A stretch of 64,000 bases of DNA from an uncultured Clostridia bacterium (GCA_947173485.1 CAMWFH010000001.1:124001-188000); one strand, 5' to 3'; shown: positions 17,384 to 26,606, counted from the stretch's first letter. The notes: generated by a model from the letters alone, not told the origin. A program made the numbers and translations.

Positions 17384-17836
17384 TCACGCGCTTTGGGCCG
17401 CCATGACCCGCTTGGTGGACACCAACTCGTCGATCATGGCCTCCTCGCTCTTCTGGACCGCCTTATTGTAGCTGTCCAGCTTCCGCTCCCGGAGCTTCTC
17501 GATGGAGGATGTCTCCCGTTTGGCCTCCACCACCTGGGCCCGCTTCTCCTCCTCCTGGTGCCGCAGGCGGACCAGCTTCTCTACCTCCCGCTGGATCTGC
17601 CCCTCCATGGCCCGGAGGCACTGCTCGAAGGCCAGGGCATCGGAGATGGTCATCCCCTCCAGCTTCCTGGCGGTGAAGTCCTCGTCCAACCGGCGGTACT
17701 CCTCCTCCAAGCTCGCTACATAGTCCTCCTGGTTCTTCACCTGTAGGAGCAGGGTACCATGCTCTGTTTGGAGGGAGGTCAGGACCTGCTGCTTATAATC
17801 CAAAACGGTCTCCAGAGAAAATTGAAATTTTTTCAT
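17384..17836 (-). CDS. fliJ: Flagellar export protein FliJ
   Basis: This 150-residue, almost fully helical protein is predicted to form a coiled coil. The N-terminus KFQFSLETVLDYKQQ matches the FliJ family (KFxFxLExVLxxK). FliJ is the stalk of the FliI ATPase ring and passes chaperones on. It lies directly after fliI (18-base gap). The C-terminus is 'DELVSTKRVMAAQSA', rather short. Confidence 0.9.
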   Translation of the reverse strand: MKKFQFSLETVLDYKQQVLTSLQTEHGTLLLQVKNQEDYVASLEEEYRRLDEDFTARKLEGMTISDALAFEQCLRAMEGQIQREVEKLVRLRHQEEEKRAQVVEAKRETSSIEKLRERKLDSYNKAVQKSEEAMIDELVSTKRVMAAQSA

Positions 17837-17854
17837 AGGTGGAAGCCTTTCTGT

Positions 17855-19156
17855 TTATTTCATGATCCGCCGCAGCTGGTTCAGGCTCTCATCGTAGGAG
17901 AAGGCCTCGTCGATCCCCTGGACCAGGAACTGATTGATCGCGTCTATCTTCCCCAGGGCGTAGTCCAGCTTGGGGTTGGTCCCCGCCTTATAGGCACCGA
18001 TGGACACCAGGTCCACGTTCTTGGCATAGATGCCCATGATATCCCGGAGCTTGCTGGCTAGCTGCCGGTGCTCCGGGGAGACGATCTCCACCATCAGACG
18101 GGAGATGCTGGCCCCCACGTCGATGGCGGGGAAGTGGTTGGAGTTGGCCAGCTGCCGGGAGAGGACGATATGCCCATCCAGGATCCCTCGGACCGTGTCG
18201 GCGATGGGCTCGTTGGTGTCATCGCCCTCCACCAGCACCGTATAGACCCCGGTGATGGAGCCCTTCTCAAAGTTCCCGCTCCGCTCTAAGAGCTTGGGCA
18301 TCTCAGCGTACATAGAGGGGGTGTATCCCCTGGCCACCGGCGGCTCGCCCACCGCCAGGCCGATCTCCCGCTGGGCCATGGCGAAACGGGTCAGGGAGTC
18401 CATCATCAGCAGCACGTCGTACCCCTGGTCCCGGAAGTACTCGGCGATGCTGGTGGCCACGCTGGGGCACTTCATCCGCAGCATGGCCGGCTGGTCGCTG
18501 GTGGCCACCACCAGCACGCTCCGGCGCATCCCCTCCTCCCCCAGGTCCTTCTGCATGAACTCCAGCACCTCGCGGCCACGCTCGCCCACCAGGGCGATGA
18601 CGTTGATGTCCGCCTTCACGCTCCGGGCGATCATGCCCATGAGGGTGCTCTTGCCCACGCCGGACCCGGCGAAGATCCCGATACGCTGGCCCTTGCCGAT
18701 GGTCAGCAGGCTGTCGATGGCCTTGATCCCGAACTCCATCCGCTCCCGGATCGGAGGCCGGGTCATGGGGTTGATGTATCCCGTATCGATGGAGAAGGTG
18801 TCCCCCCGGTCGAAGGGCTCCTTCCCGTCGATGGGCTGGCCCAGGGCGTTGATGACCCGTCCCCGGAGGAAGGGGCCCACCGGCAGGGTCAGCCGCTTGC
18901 CGGTATTGCGGACGAAGTTGCCCGCGGAGATGCCGTTCATATTGGCATAGGGCATCAGCAGGATGTGGTCGTTCTTGAACCCCACCACCTCCGCCGGGAC
19001 CTGCCCGCCGGACTCGCTGCTGTAGATCCGGCAGATATCGCCGATGGCGGCCCGGCCGCCGGAGGCCTCGATGGACATGCCCACGATATTCTCGATCTTC
19101 CCCGTGCGGCTCAGCGTCTCCGCGGAGCGTATACTAGGGATCATCTCGCGAAACAT
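17855..19156 (-). CDS. fliI: Flagellum-specific ATPase FliI
   Basis: This 433-residue ATPase energises the export apparatus. Walker A is GIFAGSGVGKST (about residues 157-168) and Walker B is DVLLMMDSLTRFAMAQREI. The C-terminal helices contain DAINQFLVQGIDE. The start is ATG with an AAAGGAGG SD; a longer open frame upstream runs through fliH in another frame and is not used. It sits between fliH (its regulator) and fliJ. Confidence 0.97.
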   Translation of the reverse strand: MFREMIPSIRSAETLSRTGKIENIVGMSIEASGGRAAIGDICRIYSSESGGQVPAEVVGFKNDHILLMPYANMNGISAGNFVRNTGKRLTLPVGPFLRGRVINALGQPIDGKEPFDRGDTFSIDTGYINPMTRPPIRERMEFGIKAIDSLLTIGKGQRIGIFAGSGVGKSTLMGMIARSVKADINVIALVGERGREVLEFMQKDLGEEGMRRSVLVVATSDQPAMLRMKCPSVATSIAEYFRDQGYDVLLMMDSLTRFAMAQREIGLAVGEPPVARGYTPSMYAEMPKLLERSGNFEKGSITGVYTVLVEGDDTNEPIADTVRGILDGHIVLSRQLANSNHFPAIDVGASISRLMVEIVSPEHRQLASKLRDIMGIYAKNVDLVSIGAYKAGTNPKLDYALGKIDAINQFLVQGIDEAFSYDESLNQLRRIMK

Positions 19157-19203
19157 CCCCCGGCCTCCTTTCCTAGATGATGGATAATGGTCTGCCTGCC
19201 TCC

Positions 19204-20037
19204 TCACCACTGGGGCCCCAGCTGCTCGGTGAGGATGTCCCGGATATTGCTCAGCTGGGTGGAGACGCTGGCGTCGATGATCTCCTCCGGCGTCTCGATG
19301 ATGCAGGTACCGGTCTCGTCGTCCCCCATGGGGACGATCTTGATATGCTGGCTCAGGGCCCCCAGACTGGTGGTCAGGGCCGGAGAGATCTGGGCGACGC
19401 TGCGGGTATCGCAGCCGGAGATGTAGATGTGGACCCACTCCTGCCGGCGCATCCGCTCGGTGGCCGTCTGGATCATCCGAACGATCACATCGCTGGAGCT
19501 CTTGAGGCTCACCCGGACCACCTTTTCCGCCACGGCAAGGCACAGGTCCAGCATCTCCTCCTCGGTCTGGTGGAGCATCTCCTCCCGGGCCAGGGTGGCC
19601 TTCTCCAAGAAGGCGGCGATCTCCTGTTCCAGCCGCCCGGCCACTACCTCCCGGTCTCTGGCCCCGTCCTCCATGGCCTTCATGGTGCCCTGGCTGTAGC
19701 CCTCCCGGTAGCCCTCGTCCCGGGCGCCGGCCCGGATGGCCTCCAGCTCCTGCTCCACGTCGGAGCGGGCCTGGGCCATCAGCCGGTCCGCCTCCTCCCG
19801 GGCCTCCTGGAGCATCAGGTCGGCCTGGATCTGGGCGTACTGGATGGGGCTGGGCTCCTCTGGCTCCTCCGGCTCCGCCGGAGCGGCGGGCTCCTCCTCC
19901 GGCGGCGGTTCCGGCGTCACCTCCGGGGGGAAGAGCTCCTCGAACTCCGGCTCTCCCTCCGTTTTCAGCTCGGCGGCTTCCGGGAATATATATGCCTCCG
20001 CCTTGGGGTTCAGAAATCCTTTCAGGATATTACGCAA
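19204..20037 (-). CDS. fliH: Flagellar assembly protein FliH
   Basis: This 277-residue regulator of FliI has an N-terminal Pro/Glu-rich stretch (residues ~28-65) that leads to a long helix with small-residue heptads (DEGYREGYSQGTMKAME) and a C-terminal domain related to the V-ATPase stalk (EEMLDLCLAVAEKVVRVSL). The start is TTG, eight bases after AAAGGA; the gene overlaps the fliG end by eight bases. No ATG fits the family N-terminus better. Confidence 0.92.
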   Translation of the reverse strand: MRNILKGFLNPKAEAYIFPEAAELKTEGEPEFEELFPPEVTPEPPPEEEPAAPAEPEEPEEPSPIQYAQIQADLMLQEAREEADRLMAQARSDVEQELEAIRAGARDEGYREGYSQGTMKAMEDGARDREVVAGRLEQEIAAFLEKATLAREEMLHQTEEEMLDLCLAVAEKVVRVSLKSSSDVIVRMIQTATERMRRQEWVHIYISGCDTRSVAQISPALTTSLGALSQHIKIVPMGDDETGTCIIETPEEIIDASVSTQLSNIRDILTEQLGPQW

Positions 20038-21040
20038 TGATATCGTCCTTTCCGCCCTTCAGGATCACGATCTCGCCCTTCTCCTCTAAGTCGCGGATGA
20101 TACCTACGATCCTCTGCTGGGCATCCTCCACGTCCTTCATACGGACATTGCTGGTGATCTCCAGATCGTCCCGGATGCTCTCGGCCATACGGGTGGACAT
20201 ATTGGAGAACAGCTTGTTGGACACCTCCGCGTTGGCCGTCTTGAGGGCCAGCACCAGGTCTCTCGGGTCGCTGTCCCGCAGGAAGCGCTGGACAGAGCGG
20301 TCGTCCATGGTGATGATATCCTCGAACACGAACATCCGCTTGCGGATCTCGTCGGCCAGCTCCGCGTTCTCCGCGCTGAGGCCGTCGAAGATGGCCTTCT
20401 CGCTGGAGCGGTCCAGGTTGTTCATGATGCCGGCCACATAGTCGATGCCGCCCACCTTGATGCTGGAGCTGGTGATGATGCTGGAGAACTTCCGCTCCAT
20501 CTCCGCCTCGATGATCTTGACCACGCTGGGGGAGGCGCTCTCCATGGTGGCGATGGCCTCCACCACCCGCAGCTGCTTGTCGGGCTCCAGCTGCTCGATG
20601 ACCCCGGCGGCCTTGTCCGGCTCCACATAGCTGAGGACCAGGGCCATGGTCTGGGGACGCTCGTTCTGGAGGGCGGAGAACAGGCTCTTGACATCCGCCT
20701 TGTCCAGGAACGCGAACTCCCGGCTCTTGAGGGACTTGGTGACCTTCTCCAGCAGGCTGGTGGCCGTCTGGGCGCCGAAGGCCTTCTCCAGGACGGTCCT
20801 GGCGTACTCCAGGCCGCCCTCGGTCACGGCCTTATTGGTCATGCAGCTCTGGTAGAACTCTGTCAGGACCTCCTCGGTCTGCTCGCTGTCCAGCATCCCC
20901 AGGCGGGCCACCTCCAGCGTCAGCGTCTCCAGGTCCTCCGGCTCCATGTACTGATACAGCTGGCTGGCCCGCTCGGCTCCCAGGGAGACGATGACCGCGG
21001 CGGCCTTCTGGGGAGAGGTCAGCGCTAGTTTCTCAGCCAT
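20030..21040 (-). CDS. fliG: Flagellar motor switch protein FliG
   Basis: This 336-residue rotor protein has the N-terminal FliF-binding domain (KAAAVIVSLGAERASQLYQ), the middle armadillo-type domain with EHPQ-like ERPQTMALVLSYV, and the C-terminal domain with the charged torque helix (DDRSVQRFLRDSDPRDLVLALK). Two ATGs lie two codons apart; I chose the second because GGAG is nine bases before it and only three before the first. It overlaps fliF by eight bases. Confidence 0.95.
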   Translation of the reverse strand: MAEKLALTSPQKAAAVIVSLGAERASQLYQYMEPEDLETLTLEVARLGMLDSEQTEEVLTEFYQSCMTNKAVTEGGLEYARTVLEKAFGAQTATSLLEKVTKSLKSREFAFLDKADVKSLFSALQNERPQTMALVLSYVEPDKAAGVIEQLEPDKQLRVVEAIATMESASPSVVKIIEAEMERKFSSIITSSSIKVGGIDYVAGIMNNLDRSSEKAIFDGLSAENAELADEIRKRMFVFEDIITMDDRSVQRFLRDSDPRDLVLALKTANAEVSNKLFSNMSTRMAESIRDDLEITSNVRMKDVEDAQQRIVGIIRDLEEKGEIVILKGGKDDIIA

Positions 21041-22742
21041 TGTCATCGTCTCCTTTCAGCCAGGTCTTGATGATCTGGGCGGCGATCTCCGGGTTGTTCT
21101 GGGCGAACTGGCGGACGGACTTACGCAGCTCCATGGACTTCTCCGTGTTCATCTCCATGATATCCGCGCCCTTCTCGCCAGCCGCGATCGCCTCGGCGGC
21201 CGCGATGATCAGCGGCTCCTCCTCCGGCTCTTCCGGCTCGCCCTTCTTGCGCTTGCGTTTCTTCTTCTTGTCCTTCTTCTTGTCTTTCTTCTTGCCCTTC
21301 TTGTCCTCGTCTTCCTCGCCGGCCTTCTCGTCCTTCTTTTTCTTCTTTCCGCCGAAGAGCAGGCTCAGCAGCAGGAACAGGATGATCAGCAGGAGCAGGG
21401 CGCCCAGAGCCGCGTAGATGGCCCAGTCAGGCAGGTTCTCCCAGTCGATGAAGCCGGGCGTAGTGGGTGCGGGCACGTCCTCGGCGAAGGGCGCGATCAG
21501 CACGGAGACCCGGTTCTCCGGTTCCTCCCCGCCGATGCCCGCCGTCACGGCCACATGGTTGCGCAGGTCCGCATCGGTGACGGACATGGCGTTCTGGGCC
21601 TTGGCATTGATCGTCACGCCGATGGTGATATCGGTGATGGTGCAGGCGATGACCTTCTTCTGGGTATGGGTGGTATCGATGTACTGGTCGGTCTGGCCGC
21701 CGCCGGCACCTATGTTCTCATTGCCTACATACTGCTCCGCGTCCGTGGGATACATGGGGATCTCGGAATTGGAGGGTGTGCCCACGATACCGCCATCGAC
21801 GATCGCCCCGTCCGGCCCTACCTGCCAATAATACTCTTCGTGGCCGATCAGGCCGCCATGATTGGTGGACCCCTCCGGCTGGGAATACTCGGTGGACTCC
21901 ACGATCTTCTCGTCTACGTCCACCACCACGGTCACGGAGGTCTTCACGTTCCCCGGCCCGTAGATGCTCTCCAGCAGATGGAGGACATTGGCGCGGATCT
22001 GGTTGCTGTAGCGCTGCTCCATCTGGTACTTCAGGGCGCTGGAGTCGGTGATGGAGGCGGTGCTGCTGCCGTCATAGTGGCCACCGTTGGTGTCCGTGAT
22101 GAACACGTTCTCGAACTTCAGCCCCTGGACCGCGTGGTTCACAATCCGCCGGATGGCGTCCGCCGTCTCGTCCGGGAGGACGAAGCCGCTCTGGAGCGCC
22201 AGCTCCACCGTGGCGGTGGTGTTGGTCATGGCGGAGAAGTCCAGTATGTAGGAGTTGTCCTCGCCGAAGGCGATGAACACCGTAGCGTCCTGGACCCCGT
22301 TGAAAGCCCGAATCGCCTTGGCCAGCTCCTCCTGGGTGGCGATCCGCATGGCCTCCCGCCGCTCAGAGTTGGTAGCGGTGATACCAGTCTGCTGGGTGTA
22401 GAAGCTGTAGGACGCCTCCTTGGGGTACCCCGCCATGGCCAGCTGGGTGATGATCTGGTCCCGCTGGTCGGAGCGGACATAGAGCGTGGACCCGTCTAAG
22501 CGGTAGTCCTGGACGCCGATGTTCTGTAGGTACTCCATGACCGACGACGATTCCGCCGTGGATAGGTTTTGCAGCAGGGGCTGGTAGGGCTTGTTCTGCA
22601 CCATCATCACCGCGGCGGCGATGACCAGCGCCAGCACCATGATGGCCCCTACCAGCAGCATCTTGGTGCCCTTGCTCATTTTTTTGAAAAAGTCCTTGAC
22701 CTTCTGTCCCGCGGCCTTTCCTTTTTCCTTAAATCCGTTCAA
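21033..22742 (-). CDS. fliF: MS-ring protein FliF
   Basis: This 569-residue basal ring protein has a membrane helix at residues ~28-48, ring-building motifs in the periplasmic part (GVQDYRLDGSTLYVRSDQRD and ALKYQMEQRYSNQI), a second membrane helix at ~443-463 and a cytosolic tail for FliG. The linker after the second helix is unusually Lys-rich (about 466-505). The start is TTG, seven bases after GGAGG; no nearby ATG fits. Confidence 0.95.
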   Translation of the reverse strand: MNGFKEKGKAAGQKVKDFFKKMSKGTKMLLVGAIMVLALVIAAAVMMVQNKPYQPLLQNLSTAESSSVMEYLQNIGVQDYRLDGSTLYVRSDQRDQIITQLAMAGYPKEASYSFYTQQTGITATNSERREAMRIATQEELAKAIRAFNGVQDATVFIAFGEDNSYILDFSAMTNTTATVELALQSGFVLPDETADAIRRIVNHAVQGLKFENVFITDTNGGHYDGSSTASITDSSALKYQMEQRYSNQIRANVLHLLESIYGPGNVKTSVTVVVDVDEKIVESTEYSQPEGSTNHGGLIGHEEYYWQVGPDGAIVDGGIVGTPSNSEIPMYPTDAEQYVGNENIGAGGGQTDQYIDTTHTQKKVIACTITDITIGVTINAKAQNAMSVTDADLRNHVAVTAGIGGEEPENRVSVLIAPFAEDVPAPTTPGFIDWENLPDWAIYAALGALLLLIILFLLLSLLFGGKKKKKDEKAGEEDEDKKGKKKDKKKDKKKKRKRKKGEPEEPEEEPLIIAAAEAIAAGEKGADIMEMNTEKSMELRKSVRQFAQNNPEIAAQIIKTWLKGDDDNG

Positions 22743-22799
22743 TCCGATCCCTCCGGCCTATCGTGCTCGGCCGCCCTCCGGCGGCTTGCGGGAATGCTG

Positions 22800-23102
22800 C
22801 TATAGGTTGATGCGCGTCAGCTCGTTATAGGTCTCCACTGCCTTGTTGCGCAGCTGGATCAGCAGCGTGAGCGACGCCTGGGCCTTGTAGAGCGACATGG
22901 TCAGCTCCGCTGGATTGTCCAGCTGCCCGGTGGACAGCAGGTATTGCAGCTTGTTGGCCTCGTCCTCGGTCTCCCGCACGTTCTTGATGGCATCACGGAA
23001 GATATCAGAAAAGAGGGCGCCTGCCTCGCCGGCCTTCTCCTCCTGGGTGAAGACGGTGGGGAAACTGTCCCACAAAGGCGCGATCGATCCGATGGTGCTC
23101 AT
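22800..23102 (-). CDS. fliE: Hook-basal-body complex protein FliE
   Basis: This is a 100-residue adaptor between the MS ring and the rod. It has the family C-terminus (TMSLYKAQASLTLLIQLRNK then ETYNELTRINL), and the middle contains FSDIFRDAIKNVRETE. It normally follows flgC directly, but here a lipoprotein gene separates the two. It is about 57 bases before fliF. Confidence 0.93.
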   Translation of the reverse strand: MSTIGSIAPLWDSFPTVFTQEEKAGEAGALFSDIFRDAIKNVRETEDEANKLQYLLSTGQLDNPAELTMSLYKAQASLTLLIQLRNKAVETYNELTRINL

Positions 23103-23126
23103 ATGATAAGACCTCCGTCTGTACTC

Positions 23127-23783
23127 TTACTTGTTTGCAGGCCACCCCGTTGGATACCCGTGGGCCGGATAGCCCTCCGCATCAGAGAAGAGCAGCATCT
23201 CCAAATAGTCCTCTTCCATCCGCCGGCCGATCCAGGCGAGATAGCCAACGCCGTCCGCCTGCCCGTCCCAACGGATCGTCTCCGTATACCGCGCCTCGTT
23301 GAGCGGATAGGGCAGGCCGGGGTCCGGCGGCTCCACCGGGGCGAATGTGCCCTTCGTCTCATAGTTCCCGATCAGGTCCTGGTACAGCCGGTCCTCTCCG
23401 GTGAACTCCCCGAAGAGCAGGGCGGCGAAGCGCACCGCCTTCTCCCAGTCCGCCTTGGGCATAGATGCTTCTAATGGATATGCCTCGCTCTTATATCCCA
23501 TGAACTGGACGATCAAGATCCGCTGGTCCTCATCCACTGCCCGGCTGGACACCATCGCGATCATCCGGCCGTCCCCATCGTTGACGGTCCAGCCGGTCTG
23601 CTCCCGGATCTCCACCGGATAGGCGACTGCCTCTCCCACGGCCCAATCCAGCCCTGCCGCCTGGGCGGCGGCCTCGATGCTCTCCTCCGAGAGCGGGTAT
23701 TCCGGCGATGGCAGCCGCTCCCGGCCGCAGGCACACAGGAGACATAGGGCCACGATGAGCCCCACAAGAAAGCGCCGTTTCAT
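23127..23783 (-). CDS. Putative lipoprotein encoded inside the fla/che operon
   Basis: I do not recognise the family. The 218-residue product has a lipoprotein signal: MKRRF, a hydrophobic core and a lipobox-like LCAC (lipidation at C20). The mature part is acidic with aromatic patches (ILIVQFMGYKSEAYPLE) and shows no enzyme motif. The ATG follows an AGGAGG SD; a longer upstream frame would put the signal internally. It lies between flgC and fliE, which are usually adjacent, on the same strand, so it should be co-transcribed with the basal-body genes. A role in the flagellar base or envelope is only inferred. Confidence 0.75.
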   Translation of the reverse strand: MKRRFLVGLIVALCLLCACGRERLPSPEYPLSEESIEAAAQAAGLDWAVGEAVAYPVEIREQTGWTVNDGDGRMIAMVSSRAVDEDQRILIVQFMGYKSEAYPLEASMPKADWEKAVRFAALLFGEFTGEDRLYQDLIGNYETKGTFAPVEPPDPGLPYPLNEARYTETIRWDGQADGVGYLAWIGRRMEEDYLEMLLFSDAEGYPAHGYPTGWPANK

Positions 23784-23953
23784 GCGCGCCCCCCTCCTCC
23801 TGTTTGCCAAAGAAATAAATAGGTAATGCGCCGGGGCGGCCCCCTCCATCTTCTTCTCCAGAGGGCGGCCATATGTAAACGCCAAACCAGGCCAGCACAC
23901 CCGGACGCACAAGCATTCCTCTGCGCATCCGGCTGTCCGGCCTACGGTTTTTC

Positions 23954-24415
23954 TTATCTGCCGATCTCCAATCCCTGGGAGACCACGTTTTTCAACAGGT
24001 TGAAGGCGGTCACATTGGCAGAGTAGGCCTGGCTGGCGGCCATACCGTCGGTTATCTCTTTCACAAGGTCCACATTGGGCATCTCCACATAGCCGAACTC
24101 GTTGGCGTCCGGGTCGGTGGGGTCGTAACGGAGCTTGAGATCGGAGGGGTCCTCCACGATCTCCGCCACCCGTACCCCGGCAGTGCGGTTGTAGCCGTAG
24201 TTGCTGGCGATCCCCCGCCGGGTCTGGGCCATCACGTCCCGGAACCGGCTGCGTCCGCTCTCCGCTTCGAAGACCACCATCTTCCGCCGGTAGGCGCCGC
24301 CCCCCTCGGTCCGGGTGGTGTTCAGATTGGTGATGTTCTCACTGACCACGTCCAGCCGCAGGTGCTGGGCGGTGATGCCGGACCCGATGATATTGATCGT
24401 GCTCAAAAAAGCCAT
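23954..24415 (-). CDS. flgC: Flagellar basal-body rod protein FlgC
   Basis: This 153-residue proximal rod protein has the N-terminus TINIIGSGITAQHLRLDVVS followed by ENITNLNTTRT, and the C-terminus YVEMPNVDLVKEITDGMAAS with SANVTAFNLLKN, both characteristic of FlgC. It lies 17 bases after flgB. Confidence 0.95.
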   Translation of the reverse strand: MAFLSTINIIGSGITAQHLRLDVVSENITNLNTTRTEGGGAYRRKMVVFEAESGRSRFRDVMAQTRRGIASNYGYNRTAGVRVAEIVEDPSDLKLRYDPTDPDANEFGYVEMPNVDLVKEITDGMAASQAYSANVTAFNLLKNVVSQGLEIGR

Positions 24416-24432
24416 GGCCGCTCCCTCCTATC

Positions 24433-24825
24433 TCATCCCTGGATGGCCGCCATCAGGCGGGCCATATTGCTGTTGAAGGAATTGAACGTGTACTGCATCT
24501 GATAGGTGTTGCGCACCAGCTCCATGATCTGCTCCGACACGTTGACCCCGTTCTCGTCCATCCGGGCGCTCTCGTCGTCGATCCGGCGGATGACCGGGCT
24601 GGTGGTGGTGATGGCGGCGCGCATCTGGGCGCCGGCGGCCTGGTCCAGCTTGTTGGCCGCCTGGATCCGGGACCGCAGGGCCTCCTCGAAGGTGACGGTC
24701 TTGACTTTATAGTTCGGCGTCTCCGCGTTGACGATATTATCCAGCAGCGCCGTCTGCCGCGTCCATAGGAAGCTGGACGAGCGCTCCAGCATCAGCGTAT
24801 TATTCGATGACATGAAATCAAACAT
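24433..24825 (-). CDS. flgB: Flagellar basal-body rod protein FlgB
   Basis: This 130-residue proximal rod protein is the first gene of the main operon. Family features are RQTALLDNIVNAETPNYKVK near the N-terminus and VNVSEQIMELVRNTYQMQYT near the C-terminus. The start ATG (MFDFMSS) follows GGGAGG by about 12 bases; an earlier in-frame start extends into the leader and is unlikely. The sigma-A-type promoter at 24986-25014 gives a leader of about 150 bases. Confidence 0.93.
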   Translation of the reverse strand: MFDFMSSNNTLMLERSSSFLWTRQTALLDNIVNAETPNYKVKTVTFEEALRSRIQAANKLDQAAGAQMRAAITTTSPVIRRIDDESARMDENGVNVSEQIMELVRNTYQMQYTFNSFNSNMARLMAAIQG

Positions 24826-24985
24826 CTGCCGCAACGACCTCCCTGTATGACCAGATCTGCATAGTCTATGATACATGATACCAAGTCGCCCTCACATTTA
24901 CAAGGGCAAAGTGTTATTTTGCCTGCCAAATTTCCAGGCCCTCCGGCCCCAGATCTTTGTAAAAAATATTCAACACTTTTGAACT

Positions 24986-25014
24986 ATTATACCCTCTTTT
25001 TCCAGGAGATTCAA
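24986..25014 (-). promoter_or_regulatory. Sigma-A-type promoter of the fla/che operon
   Basis: On the minus strand the -35 is TTGAAT (25009-25014), the spacer is 17 bases and the -10 is a perfect TATAAT (24986-24991). It lies in an unusually AT-rich stretch between flgB and the csrA terminator. The start would be near 24979, leaving a ~150-base leader. The rest of the 490-bp gap (24826-25315) shows no gene I can support. Confidence 0.82.
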
Positions 25015-25271
25015 GTGCTTTTTTGGTTTTACAATAATTTTCCAGTTCCAGCAGCCGCCGCCGGGCCGGATCCCCGATTTTTACGGGACTCCTGGCGCTT
25101 TTTCCCCATCTCTACACCTTTCACCGCTGTCCTGTGTCTCCCTCTCCGGCCATTTCGACAGCGATCGTCCTCTTTCCCCCCTCCTCGATCCGCAGGGAGC
25201 TATGCGGCCATATACACGCTACAATATATATTTATACATCTCGCCGGCGGAACTCCACACCTCACTTGTGC

Positions 25272-25308
25272 CAAAATGACCCCCGGAGGGGTCTTTCCGC
25301 TCCGGGGG
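25272..25308 (-). terminator. Terminator after csrA
   Basis: On the minus strand there is a perfect nine-base stem CCCCCGGAG/CTCCGGGGG (25300-25308 with 25280-25288) with an 11-base loop, followed by TCATTTTGG. The T-tract is modest. It lies a few bases after the csrA stop and separates the flgM-csrA block from the fla/che promoter. Confidence 0.8.
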
Positions 25309-25315
25309 CTCATGC

Positions 25316-25543
25316 TCATTTGCCGCCGCCCAGCATATCCAACAGCGCCATGGGGGATGCCTCCTCCTCTGCCGCCTCCTGGTTGGCTGTGACCGCGTTC
25401 TTCAATTCATCGCGCAGGATCGGGACGTCTCGGGGGGCCTGGATCGCCAGACGGACCCGCCCGGCCTCCACGGACAGGACAGAGACCTTGATGTCCTCCC
25501 CGATCAGCAGGGACTCCCCTTCCTTTCGCTGGAGGATCAGCAT
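25316..25543 (-). CDS. csrA: Carbon storage regulator CsrA (canonical copy)
   Basis: This 75-residue RNA-binding dimer represses flagellin translation in Firmicutes. RNA-contact residues are present: R6 in QRK and R44 in PILRDEL. The core KEGESLLIGEDIKVSVLSVE is typical; the last ~15 residues are a short tail. The ATG follows AAGGAGG and overlaps the fliW end by seven bases, so CsrA and its antagonist FliW are coupled. A second, divergent CsrA lies at 52237-52581, next to the flagellin gene. Confidence 0.95.
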   Translation of the reverse strand: MLILQRKEGESLLIGEDIKVSVLSVEAGRVRLAIQAPRDVPILRDELKNAVTANQEAAEEEASPMALLDMLGGGK

Positions 25544-25983
25544 AGCGGCGCCTCCTTGCTGTGGAACTCCGACAGGGGGTGGCGCATCTGGTAGACGTCT
25601 CCCTCCAGGATGATCTGCATGGCCCGCCGGGTCCGGCCATTGATCGCGATGGGACAGCGCAGGTTGACCGTGCTGTCGGACACCGGGGAGCGGACGGCGC
25701 ACAGCACATAAAAGCACAGGTCCTCGCTCCGCTCCGCCTCCATGGCCCGCAGCTCCTTTTTCGACAGCACCGGCGCGTAGTCCGGCTTCAGGTGGAAGGG
25801 GTCCATGGCCACGAAGGCCAGGGCCGGGGTCGCGCCGCTCTGGAGGCAGAGCAGGGTGCCGCCGCTGCCCTCGAAGGGCAGGAGGTAGAACTCCTTCTCC
25901 TCCTCGAAGCCGAACAGCCCCTCGGGGAAGTGGAGGGCGTCCTCCGCCCGGCAGTCGATATCGCCGAAGTATTTGGTCCGCAC
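25537..25983 (-). CDS. fliW: Flagellar assembly factor FliW (CsrA antagonist)
   Basis: This 148-residue protein has the FliW pattern: LHFPEGLFGFEEEKEFYLLP near the N-terminus and VNLRCPIAINGRTRRAMQII near the C-terminus. FliW binds CsrA or flagellin and so links flagellin translation to its secretion. The start is GTG after GGGAGGG. It lies between the DUF6470 gene and csrA, the standard fliW-csrA arrangement. Confidence 0.95.
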   Translation of the reverse strand: MRTKYFGDIDCRAEDALHFPEGLFGFEEEKEFYLLPFEGSGGTLLCLQSGATPALAFVAMDPFHLKPDYAPVLSKKELRAMEAERSEDLCFYVLCAVRSPVSDSTVNLRCPIAINGRTRRAMQIILEGDVYQMRHPLSEFHSKEAPLC

Positions 25984-25997
25984 AGCGCCCTCCCTGC

Positions 25998-26606
25998 TTA
26001 TGCCTTCACGTCCACCGGCTCATAGTTGGGATCAGAGGACGGCGGGACGTAGATGGGCCCGCCGATATACTTGATGACCACCTCGGGCCGCTGGGTGACG
26101 GTGAACTCGATATCGCCGGGGGTGAACTTGAAGTCGCCCTGGCTGATCTTCCAGTCGAAGTTCAGCTTATCCATCTCATAGCGGATGTTCAGCTCACCGG
26201 CGTCCCAGGTGATCTCCGCCGGCTCCTTGGGGATGAAATCGATGCCCACGTTGGTCTTCACATCCTTCATCATGGCATCCTCCGCGAACTTGGTCACCAG
26301 CTCCTCCCCGATCTGGGTCTTGAGCAGGAGCTGCCCCTGCTGGGCATAGGTCGCCGTGGCCTGATAGGCCGCCTGCTGGCCCTTCTGGGCGTCCTGCTGG
26401 AGCTGGCGGGCCAAGGTGGGGGTGATAGAGTTCCGGGCCTCAAAGGTATCGATATTGACACGGATAGGCTTGCTCTTGATCTCCAGGCCGCCGGTATCCC
26501 TGGAGATCTCCAGATCGGCAGTCGCCCGGGCATACTCCAGCTTGGCATTGGTGGTCTTCATCTCGATCTGGATTGGGACGGTGGTGATCTCGATCAACGG
26601 TTTCAT
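25998..26606 (-). CDS. DUF6470 (YviE-like) protein
   Basis: This 202-residue protein begins KPLIEITTVPIQIEMKTTNA and is rich in beta-forming repeats such as TADLEISRDTGGLEIKSKP. It corresponds in position and pattern to YviE, encoded between flgL and fliW in Bacillus. The function is unknown, and no signal peptide or membrane helix is seen. The 149-bp gap between it and flgL is GC-rich and holds no gene I can support. Confidence 0.85.
   Translation of the reverse strand: MKPLIEITTVPIQIEMKTTNAKLEYARATADLEISRDTGGLEIKSKPIRVNIDTFEARNSITPTLARQLQQDAQKGQQAAYQATATYAQQGQLLLKTQIGEELVTKFAEDAMMKDVKTNVGIDFIPKEPAEITWDAGELNIRYEMDKLNFDWKISQGDFKFTPGDIEFTVTQRPEVVIKYIGGPIYVPPSSDPNYEPVDVKA

Noticed and set aside
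24868..25392. Plus-strand frame in the flgB-csrA gap
   Set aside because: It crosses the fla/che promoter and the csrA terminator, has no SD, and its composition is not protein-like.
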